DNA of 22,939 nucleotides from JBBUX01 sp037445775 (GTDB lineage Bacteria; Actinomycetota; Coriobacteriia; Anaerosomatales; PHET01): NCBI GenBank assembly GCA_037445775.1, contig JBBIJX010000025.1:1-22939 (forward strand), read 5' to 3'. Position 1 is the first letter of the stretch. Each line of letters begins with the position of its first letter. Shown here one piece after another: positions 14,568 to 22,939 of this stretch. A program made the position numbers and the translations under genes. The notes under the pieces were generated by a model. The model was not told the DNA's origin, ran no database searches, and was given only the letters and a program-made list of their open reading frames with translations.

Positions 14568-15125
14568 GTGACCGAGCAGCCGCCACGCGCGATGGGTTCA
14601 CTGATCGAATCGGCGGAGGAGGTCCTGAGGCGGCGCGCCGATTCGCTCGCGCGCGAGGCGCTCGAGGAGGAGGAGTCCGAGCGGCTTGCGCTGCTGCTCT
14701 TCCGGCTCGGCGAGGAATGGTACGCGGTCGGCGTGAGCGATGTGCGCGAGATCTTCCAGGAGTACGAGGTCACGTCGCTGCCCGGTGTCCCGGACTACGT
14801 TCTGGGCGTCGTCAACGTCCGCGGTGAGATCCTGTCGGTCACGGACCCGGCTCGCCTTATGAAACTCGGTTCGGTCGAGGCGCAAGGGCTCGCGCAGCCC
14901 CCGGCGATCGTGATCATGCACGGAGACGTCGTGACCGCGTTGGTGGTTGAGGAGATCGGCGATATCGCCGAAGTGCCCTCTGAAGCCATCGAGCCACCCA
15001 TCAGCATCATCGATCGCGCGCAGGCCGACTACATCGTTGGTTCGGTTCATATCGGCGATGCGATGGCGGGCCTCATCAACATCGAACGCACGTTGCAGCC
15101 GGTTGTGACGGGCAATCGGCACTAG
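14568..15125 (+). CDS. cheW: CheW coupling protein, second copy with helical N-terminal extension
   Basis: This 185-residue protein has a CheW domain (about residues 40-175: LLLFRLGEEWYAVGVSDVRE, VLGVVNVRGEILSVTDPARL, VTALVVEEIGDIAEVP). It is preceded by a charged, probably helical segment rich in Glu and Arg (AEEVLRRRADSLAREALEEE) that the first CheW lacks. Such extensions can form coiled coils or bind another partner. GTG 14568 has GGGAGG seven bases upstream, and the gene follows the first CheW by one base. It is more divergent from the first copy than a recent duplication would be. Confidence 0.94.
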   Translation: MTEQPPRAMGSLIESAEEVLRRRADSLAREALEEEESERLALLLFRLGEEWYAVGVSDVREIFQEYEVTSLPGVPDYVLGVVNVRGEILSVTDPARLMKLGSVEAQGLAQPPAIVIMHGDVVTALVVEEIGDIAEVPSEAIEPPISIIDRAQADYIVGSVHIGDAMAGLINIERTLQPVVTGNRH

Positions 15126-15150
15126 GTCCGCCGGGACAAGGAGTGAAGAT

Positions 15151-16377
15151 ATGGGTCTATGGAAGACGATCAGAAGCAGGTTTCTCTACAAGCTGATCTT
15201 CTACACCGTGCTGATACAGGTGGTATACCAACTCTCGCTCTACTTCGCGTTCTGGCTCGTGTTCCGGGACGAACTCGGCGGAGTCATGACCATCGGGATG
15301 GACGTCGCGATCTTGGCCGCCATCGGTCTCGCGATGCTCGCGGGTTGGGTGGCGCTGCTGATGGTGATGGGCAAGCGCTTCGTCGGACCGCTCACCCAGG
15401 TGGTCGAATCGGTCCGGGCCGCTTGTCAAGGCGAGATCGGACGTAAGGTCCGCGTGACCACCGATGACGAGATCGGCGTGCTCGCGTCGAGCTACAACCA
15501 GATGCTCGACCTGATCATCTACCTGATTCGTCAGACGCAGGAGTCGAGCCGCCGCCTGCAGCAGTCGTCAAGCGACATCCTGTCCGCCACCGAACAGCAG
15601 GCCTCAGGCTCCGCCGAACAGGCGGCTTCCATCTCGCAGACGACAGCGACTATGGAGCAGCTTGCAAGCACCTACAAGCAGATCGCTGAGAACGCGGACC
15701 AGGTCGTCAACATGGCCGAGGCATCGCTAGCCAACGCCGAGTCAGGTCAGCAGGCCGTCATGAACACTCTCACTTCTATGGAGAGCATCAAGACGCGATC
15801 GCAGCAGAGCGCGAACAAGATCCTCGCGCTCGGCGAGCGCAGCCAGCAGATCGGACAAGTGCTTGCGATCATCAACTCCATCGCGGACCAGACGAAGATC
15901 CTCGCTCTCAATGCGGCAATCGAAGCGGCGCGCGCCGGTGAGGCGGGCAAGGGCTTCAGCGTCGTCGCCATCGAGATCCGCAAGCTCGCCGAGTCCGTGG
16001 TCGAGTCGACCGGTGAGATCGGGACGATCATGACGGAGATCCAGACTGCCGCGAACGAGCTCGTCATGGCAACCGAGCAAGAACTCAAGCAGGTGCAGAG
16101 CGGGGTCGAGTTGGCGCACGTCACCGGCGAGTCACTTGATCAGATCCTCGAGATGATCGAGCAGACCACGGTTGCCGCCAAGGAGATCAGCGCCGCGACA
16201 CAACAGCAGCGGTCGGCCACAGACCAGGTCGTCAAGGCGATGCGCGAGGTGGCGTCGGTCGCGCAGCAGACGGCGGCCGGCTCGCGACAGGTCGCAGGAG
16301 CCGCGGAGCAGCTGTCCTCGATGGCACGGGAGTCGAGCCAGGTGGGCTCGGCGTTCACCATCGTCGACGGCGCGTAG
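15151..16377 (+). CDS. Methyl-accepting chemotaxis protein without a periplasmic sensor domain
   Basis: This 408-residue receptor has two membrane helices (about 11-38 and 50-74) joined by only about 11 residues, so it has no extracytoplasmic ligand domain. A HAMP segment follows (about 75-130), then a long signalling hairpin with many Gln/Glu methylation-type heptads. The tip, at about 240-275, reads IADQTKILALNAAIEAARAG and GKGFSVVAIEIRKLAE. The tip normally has Asn where this protein has Lys249. Input must come from the membrane itself, from a partner protein, or from the cytosol. The ATG has AAGGAG eight bases upstream. The operon has its own methylase and esterase, so adaptation is likely. 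The last 10-15 residues end without a CheR-docking pentapeptide. Confidence 0.95.
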   Translation: MGLWKTIRSRFLYKLIFYTVLIQVVYQLSLYFAFWLVFRDELGGVMTIGMDVAILAAIGLAMLAGWVALLMVMGKRFVGPLTQVVESVRAACQGEIGRKVRVTTDDEIGVLASSYNQMLDLIIYLIRQTQESSRRLQQSSSDILSATEQQASGSAEQAASISQTTATMEQLASTYKQIAENADQVVNMAEASLANAESGQQAVMNTLTSMESIKTRSQQSANKILALGERSQQIGQVLAIINSIADQTKILALNAAIEAARAGEAGKGFSVVAIEIRKLAESVVESTGEIGTIMTEIQTAANELVMATEQELKQVQSGVELAHVTGESLDQILEMIEQTTVAAKEISAATQQQRSATDQVVKAMREVASVAQQTAAGSRQVAGAAEQLSSMARESSQVGSAFTIVDGA

Positions 16378-16378
16378 G

Positions 16379-16390
16379 CCCGGTACCGGG
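16379..16390. repeat. Twelve-base perfect palindrome between the receptor gene and cheA
   Basis: CCCGGTACCGGG is followed at once by a second palindrome, TTCGAA (16391-16396). It begins two bases after the receptor stop codon. It is too short for a strong terminator and has no T-run; it may affect translation or mRNA stability, or be chance. Confidence 0.45.
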
Positions 16391-16410
16391 TTCGAACAGG
16401 AAGGGCCACG

Positions 16411-18768
16411 ATGGTCGAGTTCGACCGCACCGCATTCATCGCGAAGTTCCAGGAGGAGGCGCAGGACCTGCTCCAGCGTCTGAACGAGGGCGTCATCACG
16501 CTCGAGGGCGATCCTGAGAACCGCGAGCTCATCGACCAGATGATGCGCGACGCACACACCATCAAGGGGTCCTCGCGCATGGTGGGACTCATCGAGATAT
16601 CCGACGTCGCGCATTGGCTCGAGGACATCATGGTCAAGGTTCGTGACGGCGAGCTTCCGTACACCTCCAAGATGAGCGATCACTTCTTCGAGGCGCTCGA
16701 TGCGATCGTCTACCTTGCGGACAACAAGGGCGTCAACGAGGGTGACGCTCTCGATCTCGAAGGGCTGCGCTCCAGGCTGGCGGCGATCGCGGAAGGGGGA
16801 ACACACGACGCAGCCGCCGCCGCCACCGCGGGAGACGGGCTGACTACTCCGCCAAAGGCCGAAGAGCCCGCACCGTCCCCGAAGAAGAAGTCGGCTCGCG
16901 GCAAAGCTGCGAAGGTGACGGCTGAGGCTGCGGACCTCTCGCCTGCAGCTGCAGCGGAAGCCCCCGACGAGCCGGGAACGAAGGTCCGGCAGGTGGACGC
17001 AAAAGCGGCTCCCGACGAGCTCACGAGCAAGGTGCAGACGACGATCCGCATCCGAACGTCGCAGGTCGACAGCTTGCTGAACCTCATCAGCGAGGTGGTC
17101 ATCTCCCAGATCAAGGCCGAGCAGCGTGCGAGCGAGTTGCGCGTGCTGCTTGCGCAGCAAGGCGAGACTTCGGAGATGTGGCAGCGCATACGGGCGCTGC
17201 TGCTGAGCCTCGCCGAACGAACCGGCCTCGACGATCTTGAGGAGGACGTCAACCTGATGGATGCGCGGCTCGCGGAGGGGCGTCGTGCACTCGCGGGCTT
17301 CTCGAAGCTCTACGCGGATGACGTAAGCCGCACCTCGCTTGTCGTGACCGACCTGCAGGAGCAGGGCATGCGGTTGCGCATGCTTCCCGCGAACACGATC
17401 TTCCAGACGTTCCCTCGGGCGATGCGCGATCTGGCCAAGCAGTTCCGCAAGGATATCGACTTCATCATCGAGGGTGGCGACACCGAGCTCGACAAGAAGG
17501 TGCTTGAGGAGATTAACGACCCGCTCGTGCACATCATGCGCAACTGCGTCGACCACGGCATCGAAGCCCCTGAGGTACGCAAGGAGCGAGGCAAGCCAGC
17601 AAAGGGTACCGTGCGCCTCGTGGCGCGGCAGGAAGGCGATCGTATCGTTATCGAGATATCCGACGACGGGGCCGGCATCGACCCGCTGAGGATTCGCGAG
17701 TCGGCGGTTCGCAAGGGCTACATCAGCGAATCAGAAGCGGCAGCGATGTCGGACCGCGAGGCGATGTACCTCATATTCGAGGCCGGGTTCTCGACCGCGG
17801 CGATCATCACGGAGATCTCGGGACGCGGTGTGGGCATGGACGTGGTCCGGGAGTTCGTGGTCGAGAAACTGAAGGGTTCGCTCGACGTCGAGTCTGAGGT
17901 GGGGAAGGGCACGCTGTTCAAGCTGACCATCCCGCTCACTCTCGCCATCATCCGGGCGCTCATGATCCGCGTGGGCGACCAGGTCTACGCGATGCCCACG
18001 GGCTCGATCGACGAGACACTCAGGATCGACCCCACCGAGATCATCAAGGTCGAGGGCCGCGAGGTCATCCGTCGTCAGCGCAGGACGATCCCGGTGGTCA
18101 AACTCTCGGATATCCTGGGCGTTCGAGAGTCAGGGCCCGAAGGCCACAAGCAGCCTATCGTCACCATCGGGTACTCGGGGCACCGGATGGGATTCAGTGT
18201 CGACGGCTTCGTTGGCGAACAGCAGATCGTGATCAAACCCCTCGGCAGCCACCTGAAGAAGATCGACAACGTCGCCGGTGTCACCGTGCTCGGCGCGGGG
18301 GAAGTGGTCCCGATTCTCAACGTCCCGGACCTCATGGCCAACGCGAGGACACGCACCGGGCATCGTGCCGGGCCTGCGGCGAAGGTCGAGCGTCAGGGTC
18401 CGCGCCACGTCCTCATCTGCGAGGACTCCTTCACGACGCGCGAGCTCGAGCGCTCGATCTTCGAGGCTGCGGGCTACGAGGTCACAACGGCGGTCGACGG
18501 CGCTGCAGGGCTCACGGCCCTGCGCGAGGGGCTCCAGGTCGACGCGGTCGTGACCGACGTCCAGATGCCCAATATGACGGGGTTCGAGTTGACGAAGGCG
18601 ATCAAGGGAGACCCGGCGCTCGCCTCCGTTCCCGTCATCATCGTCACGTCACTCGAGCGCGATGAGGAGAAGGCCGAGGGTATCGAGGCCGGAGCGGACG
18701 CCTACATCACGAAGTCCGTCTTCAATCAGGACACTCTGCTCGACACAGTCGAGCGTCTGATCGGGTAG
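16411..18768 (+). CDS. cheA: CheA sensor kinase fused to a C-terminal receiver (hybrid CheA)
   Basis: This 785-residue kinase controls the operon's phosphorelay. In order: an HPt domain (1-105) with the phospho-His49 in AHTIKGSS; an Ala/Lys-rich linker (about 130-205); a dimerization helix pair (about 210-310, TTIRIRTSQVDSLLNLISEV); the HATPase domain with N box His374/Asn378 (VHIMRNCVDHG), SDDGAGID (417-423) and GRGVGMDVV; a CheW-like domain (about 511-650); and a receiver (668-785) with Glu671-Asp672, phospho-Asp716, Thr746 and Lys768. The receiver's KS in place of KP is common in CheA-linked receivers such as FrzE. The hybrid form is typical of pilus- or development-type systems, where the receiver acts as phosphate sink or regulator. 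ATG 16411 has AGGAAGG eight bases upstream. A single HPt domain is present. Confidence 0.96.
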   Translation: MVEFDRTAFIAKFQEEAQDLLQRLNEGVITLEGDPENRELIDQMMRDAHTIKGSSRMVGLIEISDVAHWLEDIMVKVRDGELPYTSKMSDHFFEALDAIVYLADNKGVNEGDALDLEGLRSRLAAIAEGGTHDAAAAATAGDGLTTPPKAEEPAPSPKKKSARGKAAKVTAEAADLSPAAAAEAPDEPGTKVRQVDAKAAPDELTSKVQTTIRIRTSQVDSLLNLISEVVISQIKAEQRASELRVLLAQQGETSEMWQRIRALLLSLAERTGLDDLEEDVNLMDARLAEGRRALAGFSKLYADDVSRTSLVVTDLQEQGMRLRMLPANTIFQTFPRAMRDLAKQFRKDIDFIIEGGDTELDKKVLEEINDPLVHIMRNCVDHGIEAPEVRKERGKPAKGTVRLVARQEGDRIVIEISDDGAGIDPLRIRESAVRKGYISESEAAAMSDREAMYLIFEAGFSTAAIITEISGRGVGMDVVREFVVEKLKGSLDVESEVGKGTLFKLTIPLTLAIIRALMIRVGDQVYAMPTGSIDETLRIDPTEIIKVEGREVIRRQRRTIPVVKLSDILGVRESGPEGHKQPIVTIGYSGHRMGFSVDGFVGEQQIVIKPLGSHLKKIDNVAGVTVLGAGEVVPILNVPDLMANARTRTGHRAGPAAKVERQGPRHVLICEDSFTTRELERSIFEAAGYEVTTAVDGAAGLTALREGLQVDAVVTDVQMPNMTGFELTKAIKGDPALASVPVIIVTSLERDEEKAEGIEAGADAYITKSVFNQDTLLDTVERLIG

Positions 18769-18777
18769 CCGGAGCAT

Positions 18778-19821
18778 ATGGCGGACGAGAAGCGCATACG
18801 CGTCGTCATCGCCGACGACTCCCTCGTCGCGCGCGAGATGCTCGCCCAGATCCTCATGAGCGAGCCCGATATCGAAGTGATCGGCCAAGCGCGTGACGGG
18901 ATCGAAGCGGCTGAGATGGTCGAGAGACTCCGGCCCGATCTTGTGACGATGGACATTCATATGCCCAAGCTCGACGGCCTGAAGGCTACCGAGCGGATCA
19001 TGGCGTTCAGCCCAACCCCGATCCTTGTGGTCTCATCATCGGTTCATGGCGAGGGCATGGGACGTGCGTTCGACGCGTTGAACCTCGGCGCGCTTGAGGT
19101 CATCAAGAAGCCGGAGCCCAAGGACTGGGCTGACCTCGACCGCATCGGACGCGAGGTCATCAGGAAGGTCCGCATCCTCGCGAACGTGCGAGTCATCACG
19201 CACATCAGAGGGCGTCGGGGAGGTGTCGTGCAACCGGCGCCGGCAGCGCCGGGCGCCACCAGGCGCACGCTTGTTGCGATCGGGTCGTCGACGGGTGGCC
19301 CTTCGGCGCTGCTTGATGTCTTGGGGCGTCTCCCGAAGGCGCTCCCGGTACCCGTGGTCGTGGCGCAGCACATCGCTGACGGATTCATCCCGGGTCTTGT
19401 GGGATGGCTCGACTCGGGCTGCCAAATCGCAGTCGTCGCGGCCCAGGACGGGCAGCGCATCGAGCCGGGCGTCGCGTACTTCGCGCCCACGGGCATGAAT
19501 ATGGCCGTCGACGGGCCTCTCCTGCACTTCCGCAAGCCGGGTCCGAGTCAGCTCTACATCCCGAGTGCAGACACGCTCTTCGATTCGGTCGCACGTACGC
19601 ACGGGCGTCGTGCGATCGGCGTGCTCCTGACCGGCATGGGCGCAGACGGCGCGGAAGGCCTCAAGCTGATGCGCAATGCTGGCGCCGCGACCATCGCACA
19701 GGACGAGGGCACGTCGACGGTGTTCGGCATGCCGCGTGCGGCCATAGAGATCGGCGCAGCCGAACAGGTTCTCCCGGTGAACGGTATCGCCGAGGCGCTG
19801 GAGCAGCTGCTTGCGCAATAG
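18778..19821 (+). CDS. cheB: CheB protein-glutamate methylesterase/deamidase
   Basis: CheB removes methyl groups from receptor glutamates when its receiver is phosphorylated. This 347-residue protein has a receiver (1-125) with Asp13-Asp14 and phospho-Asp59, a short basic and Pro/Ala linker, and the esterase domain with the Ser171-His198-Asp290 triad (IGSSTGGPS, AQHIADGF, GMGADGAEG). ATG 18778 has CCGGAG upstream, and the gene starts nine bases after cheA. With CheR it closes the adaptation loop. The last 11 bases overlap the start of murI, so translation runs on from the chemosensory genes into the cell-wall and nucleotide genes. Confidence 0.96.
   Translation: MADEKRIRVVIADDSLVAREMLAQILMSEPDIEVIGQARDGIEAAEMVERLRPDLVTMDIHMPKLDGLKATERIMAFSPTPILVVSSSVHGEGMGRAFDALNLGALEVIKKPEPKDWADLDRIGREVIRKVRILANVRVITHIRGRRGGVVQPAPAAPGATRRTLVAIGSSTGGPSALLDVLGRLPKALPVPVVVAQHIADGFIPGLVGWLDSGCQIAVVAAQDGQRIEPGVAYFAPTGMNMAVDGPLLHFRKPGPSQLYIPSADTLFDSVARTHGRRAIGVLLTGMGADGAEGLKLMRNAGAATIAQDEGTSTVFGMPRAAIEIGAAEQVLPVNGIAEALEQLLAQ
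19800..19803 (+). promoter_or_regulatory. Ribosome binding site for the TTG start of murI
   Basis: GGAG lies seven bases before TTG 19811, inside the end of cheB. The only nearby ATG (19833) is out of frame, and no ATG or GTG in frame precedes the conserved FDSGLGG motif, so the TTG is the best start. Confidence 0.6.
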
Positions 19822-20737
19822 CGACGCTCACGATGCGCCCATCGGCGTCTTTGATTCGGGACTCGGCGGACTCACGGTAGTTCGCGCGATCGTCTCCGCG
19901 CTGCCCGGCGAGTCACTCATCTATCTTGGCGATACCGCCCGGTGCCCGTACGGTCCTCGCGATCTCGACGAAGTGCGGCGCTTCGTGCTCGAGATATGCG
20001 CGTGGCTCGAGGCACGTGGCGTCAAGCTCATCGTCATCGCCTGCAACACCGGCACCGCTGCGGGACTTGAGCTGGCGCAGCAGCGTTGCTCGGTACCGGT
20101 CATCGGGGTCGTGGAGCCCGGTGCGCGCGCGGCCGTCATGGCAACGGTCTCGAGGCAGATCGGGGTGATCGGCACGGTCGGCACCATCGAGTCCGGCGCG
20201 TACAGCCGGGCGGTCCGGGCGCTTGACGCTGGGGTCACGGTCTTCTCCGCGGCCACCCCACGTTTCGTCGAGATCGTCGAAGAGGGGCTGAGGCGCGACG
20301 TCGGGCGGGTCGAAGACCTGCTCGCCGACGCAAGCGACGTTTTCATCAGACCTTCGTTCTACGAGCTCGCGCGTGACTACCTCGATCCGCTCAAGCGTGC
20401 CGGGATCGATGCGCTCGTACTGGGCTGCACGCACTTCCCGCTGCTCGCTACCGCGATCGGTCAGGTGATGGGTCCGCAGGTTCGGCTGATCAGTTCCGCT
20501 GAGGAGACCGCGCGAGAGGCTGCGGAAGTGCTCGTTCGGCGTGAGCAGTGCGCATCACCCGGACGCTTGGCTGAATTGTGTTTCGCGACCACAGGAGACC
20601 CCTCTGAGTTCCGGCGTTTGGGAAGCCGCGTGCTCGGTGCGTCGCTTGGCCACGTCGAGAGCGTTACGATTGAGTCTCTCGCCGACGCCCTTCGGGCGGC
20701 GGGACGTCGACAGAGCCAAGAAGGAGCGGACGCCTGA
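19811..20737 (+). CDS. murI: Glutamate racemase (TTG start)
   Basis: MurI converts L-glutamate to D-glutamate for peptidoglycan and acts in the cytosol. The 308-residue product has all the key motifs: GVFDSGLGGLTVVRA, GDTARCPYGPR, the first catalytic Cys78 (ACNTGTA) and the second, Cys206 (LGCTHFPLL). It is about 25-40 residues longer than many family members because of its C-terminal end. The start is a TTG that overlaps cheB by 11 bases, with a GGAG site seven bases upstream. The stop overlaps the next start (TGATG). The order murI, metallo-hydrolase, rph, rdgB is conserved in mycobacteria (Rv1338-Rv1341). Confidence 0.96.
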   Translation: MRNSDAHDAPIGVFDSGLGGLTVVRAIVSALPGESLIYLGDTARCPYGPRDLDEVRRFVLEICAWLEARGVKLIVIACNTGTAAGLELAQQRCSVPVIGVVEPGARAAVMATVSRQIGVIGTVGTIESGAYSRAVRALDAGVTVFSAATPRFVEIVEEGLRRDVGRVEDLLADASDVFIRPSFYELARDYLDPLKRAGIDALVLGCTHFPLLATAIGQVMGPQVRLISSAEETAREAAEVLVRREQCASPGRLAELCFATTGDPSEFRRLGSRVLGASLGHVESVTIESLADALRAAGRRQSQEGADA

Positions 20738-21504
20738 TGCGTGTCACGGTACTCGGTTCGGCGGCGAGCCATGCCGTACAGGGGCAGGCGTGCTCGAGCC
20801 ACCTCATCGAAGGCGGCGGTGCGCGCGTTCTGTTCGACTGCGGGAACGGTTCGGTTGCCAATCTCTACGCGATGTGTGACCCCCTGTCGCTCGATGCGAT
20901 CTTCATCACCCACAACCATCCAGATCACTACGTCGACCTCTACTCGCTGCAGGCGCTGGTTCGCTACGCTCCGGGAGGACCTGCCGGGCCGCTCGCGCTC
21001 TATGTGCCTGAAGGGCTGTTCGAGCGCATGCAGGGGCTCCTTTCCGAACGCGGCGCTGTGGAGTTCCGCTCGGCGTTCACCTGCAAGGAGCTTGCGGCCG
21101 ATCGAAGCGTGCGCATAGGCGCTCTGGACATCACGCCGGTCCCTGTCGAACACACGGACCCGACCTTCGCCCTGCGCGCCCAAGGGGACGGTGCGTGCGT
21201 CGTGTTCACATCGGACACCGCTTTCGGTGACGCCGTGCGGGCTGCGGTCGCCGGCTCAGACCTGCTGTTGGCCGAAGCAACAGTCCCGGCGCGCTATGAG
21301 AGCATGGCGCCGCATCTCACGGCCCGCCAGGCCGGGAAGCTCGCACATGAGGCGGGAGCGTCGCATCTGGTTCTCGTCCACCTATGGCCGACGAACGATC
21401 GTGCTGACGCGTTCCGCGAGGCGTCGGAGGAGTTCGGTGGTACCGTGAGCATCGCGCGCGAGCTCGAGACGTTCGAGGTGGTACGCGGAGGGGAGCGTTC
21501 GTGA
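20737..21504 (+). CDS. Metallo-beta-lactamase-fold hydrolase, Rv1339-like (possible cAMP phosphodiesterase)
   Basis: This 255-residue enzyme has an RNase Z/class II phosphodiesterase-type metallo-beta-lactamase fold. Metal ligands are His59, His61, Asp63 and His64 (THNHPDHYVD), His139 (VEHTDPTFALR), Asp160 (FTSDTAFG) and His215 (LVLVHLWP). The N-terminal CSSHLIEGGGARVLFDCGNG is typical. The same place between murI and rph is held in Mycobacterium by Rv1339, which has been reported to hydrolyse cAMP. By family and position, a cyclic-nucleotide phosphodiesterase is a reasonable guess. RNase Z is less likely, as the long flexible arm that grips tRNA is not seen. The ATG overlaps the murI stop by one base, and the stop overlaps rph by four. 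Confidence 0.87.
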   Translation: MRVTVLGSAASHAVQGQACSSHLIEGGGARVLFDCGNGSVANLYAMCDPLSLDAIFITHNHPDHYVDLYSLQALVRYAPGGPAGPLALYVPEGLFERMQGLLSERGAVEFRSAFTCKELAADRSVRIGALDITPVPVEHTDPTFALRAQGDGACVVFTSDTAFGDAVRAAVAGSDLLLAEATVPARYESMAPHLTARQAGKLAHEAGASHLVLVHLWPTNDRADAFREASEEFGGTVSIARELETFEVVRGGERS

Positions 21505-22227
21505 CGAACAGGTCCGAGGGACGTGGTGCGAATGACCTGCGTCAGGTGCGGGTCACGCGGGGCTATCTCAAGCACGCTATGGGAAGCTGCATCTTCGAAC
21601 TGGGCGACACGCGCGTGCTGTGCGCCGCGTCGGTAGAGGATGGGGTGTCGGCCTGGCGCCGGGGCTCCGGTCTCGGCTGGCTCACAGCCGAGTACTCGAT
21701 GCTGCCCGCGTCGACCCACACACGCTCGCGCCGCGAGACGATGACGGGGCCGAAGGGGCGCACCCACGAGATCCAGCGCCTCATCGGGCGCTCGCTGCGC
21801 ACAGTCGTCGACCTTGGCGGCCTGGGCGGCGAGGCGACTGTCACCGTTGACTGCGACGTCATTCAGGCGGACGGCGGGACACGCTGTGCGGCGATCACCG
21901 GCGCGTGGATCGCGGTTCACGATGCGCTTGCCGCGTGGCGTGAGGCCGGCAAGATCCCGGCGCTTCCGCTACTCGGACACGTGGCGGCGACGAGTGTGGG
22001 CATCGTCGACGGCGAGATGTTACTGGACCTGGACTACAGGGAGGACTCCGTCGCCGAGGTGGACATGAATGTCGTGATGGACGAGAGGGGCCGCTTCATC
22101 GAGGTGCAGGGGACGGGCGAGCAGACGCCGTTCGCAAGAGAGAGACTCGAGACGATGCTCGATCTGGCATCTGCGGGTACGTCGCACCTTGTAGGCGTGC
22201 AACGCCAGATCGTCGAAGGTGACCTCA

Positions 22228-22244
<17 letters not shown>
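21501..22244 (+). CDS. rph: Ribonuclease PH
   Basis: RNase PH is a phosphate-dependent 3'-5' exonuclease that trims the 3' ends of tRNA precursors, forming a hexameric ring. The 247-residue product is full length. Motifs: NDLRQVRVTRGYL, GSCIFELGDTRVLCAASVED, GLGWLTAEYSMLPASTHTRS, GRTHEIQRLIGRSLR, and the phosphate-binding DCDVIQADGGTRCAAITGAW. The first motif has SEGR where most members have DGR. GTG 21501 overlaps the preceding stop (GTGA) and has GGAGGGGAG upstream. The end overlaps rdgB by 17 bases. Confidence 0.97.
22215..22222 (+). promoter_or_regulatory. Ribosome binding site for rdgB, inside rph
   Basis: GAAGGTGA lies five bases before GTG 22228 and eleven before ATG 22234. The shorter distance favours the GTG, but ATG 22234 cannot be ruled out. 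Confidence 0.45.
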
Positions 22245-22847
<603 letters not shown>

Positions 22848-22860
<13 letters not shown>

Positions 22861-22908
22861 GAGGTACTCGAGGGACTGATTCGTTGCCTCAGAATCAATG
22901 TACTCGAG
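22848..22908 (+). repeat. Imperfect direct repeat (two copies) at the end of rdgB
   Basis: Copy one (22848-22872) and copy two (22885-22908) share TGCCTCAGAAT and TACTCGAG, with six and five different bases between. TGCCTC appears again at 22915-22920. The first copy includes the rdgB stop codon. Period is about 37 bases. There is also a six-pair hairpin, TGATTC...GAATCA (22877-22897). Confidence 0.7.
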
Positions 22909-22939
22909 ATCGGATGCCTCCACCTCCTCTTTCCATCTC

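Noticed and set aside
16388..16396. GGGTTCGAA, resembling a tRNA T-arm
   Set aside because: No acceptor stem, anticodon arm or D-arm surrounds it, and it lies in a 33-base gap between two genes.
16132..17556. 474-codon open frame on the minus strand, opposite the receptor and cheA
   Set aside because: It is a shadow of well-supported genes on the plus strand, rich in Arg/His/Asp/Leu with no recognisable domain.
19833..19835. ATG as a possible murI start
   Set aside because: It is out of frame with the glutamate racemase motifs; TTG 19811 is in frame with a ribosome site.

Overview
The window is high-GC bacterial chromosome (roughly two-thirds G+C by eye), densely coded, with GTG/ATG/TTG starts, Shine-Dalgarno sites, and many 1-, 4- or 11-base overlaps between neighbouring genes. 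The 3' block murI - metallo-hydrolase - rph - rdgB has the same order as the mycobacterial Rv1338-Rv1341 region, which points to Actinobacteriota. A B12-binding radical SAM enzyme and a type IV pilus-style chemosensory cluster suggest an anaerobic or deep-branching actinobacterium, perhaps a Coriobacteriia relative. That placement is inference. No rRNA, tRNA, CRISPR array or insertion sequence was seen.

Layout. 1-429: the 3' end of a carboxy-terminal processing protease. 458-889 (minus): a small unknown protein with an acidic tail. 1002-2942: RNase R. 2965-4029: an M42 aminopeptidase. 4102-5900: a B12-binding radical SAM enzyme translationally coupled to a small three-helix membrane protein. 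5908-6504 (minus): an unrecognised multi-helix membrane protein. 6611-7081: smpB. 7168-7518: ssrA (tmRNA) with encoded CCA and a tag ending VDNDFALAA. RNase R, SmpB and tmRNA form one ribosome-rescue/RNA-quality set, here spread out by intervening genes. 7637-9362: a tightly coupled three-gene cassette of a small conserved hypothetical protein, a URO-D-fold protein and a flavin split-barrel protein.

9509-19821 is a compact chemosensory operon: PATAN/DUF4388 protein, CheR-TPR, stand-alone receiver, a PilB/GspE-like protein, CheW, CheW, a methyl-accepting protein with almost no extracytoplasmic loop, a CheA-receiver hybrid, and CheB. Adaptation (CheR, CheB), coupling (two CheW), kinase (CheA) and phosphate outputs are all present. 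Its make-up resembles Pil-Chp/Frz-type systems rather than flagellar chemotaxis.

The most interesting object is the PilB/GspE-like protein (12271-14070). It keeps the fold landmarks, including the MshEN-like N-terminus and the CPNC...CPNC zinc site. It has lost the Walker A lysine (GPVGGGRST), the Walker B glutamate, the aspartate-box Asp and the His box, so it looks like a pseudo-ATPase. I propose that it and the PATAN protein form an output or adaptor module through which the Che pathway acts on a real pilus motor encoded elsewhere.

The Che operon runs without a gap into murI, which starts at a TTG overlapping cheB, then into a likely cyclic-nucleotide phosphodiesterase-type metallo-hydrolase, RNase PH and an XTP/dITP pyrophosphatase (to 22860). 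The last ~80 bases carry an imperfect direct repeat that begins inside rdgB. A polylinker-like cluster of palindromes lies in the leader of the Che operon (9449-9471).
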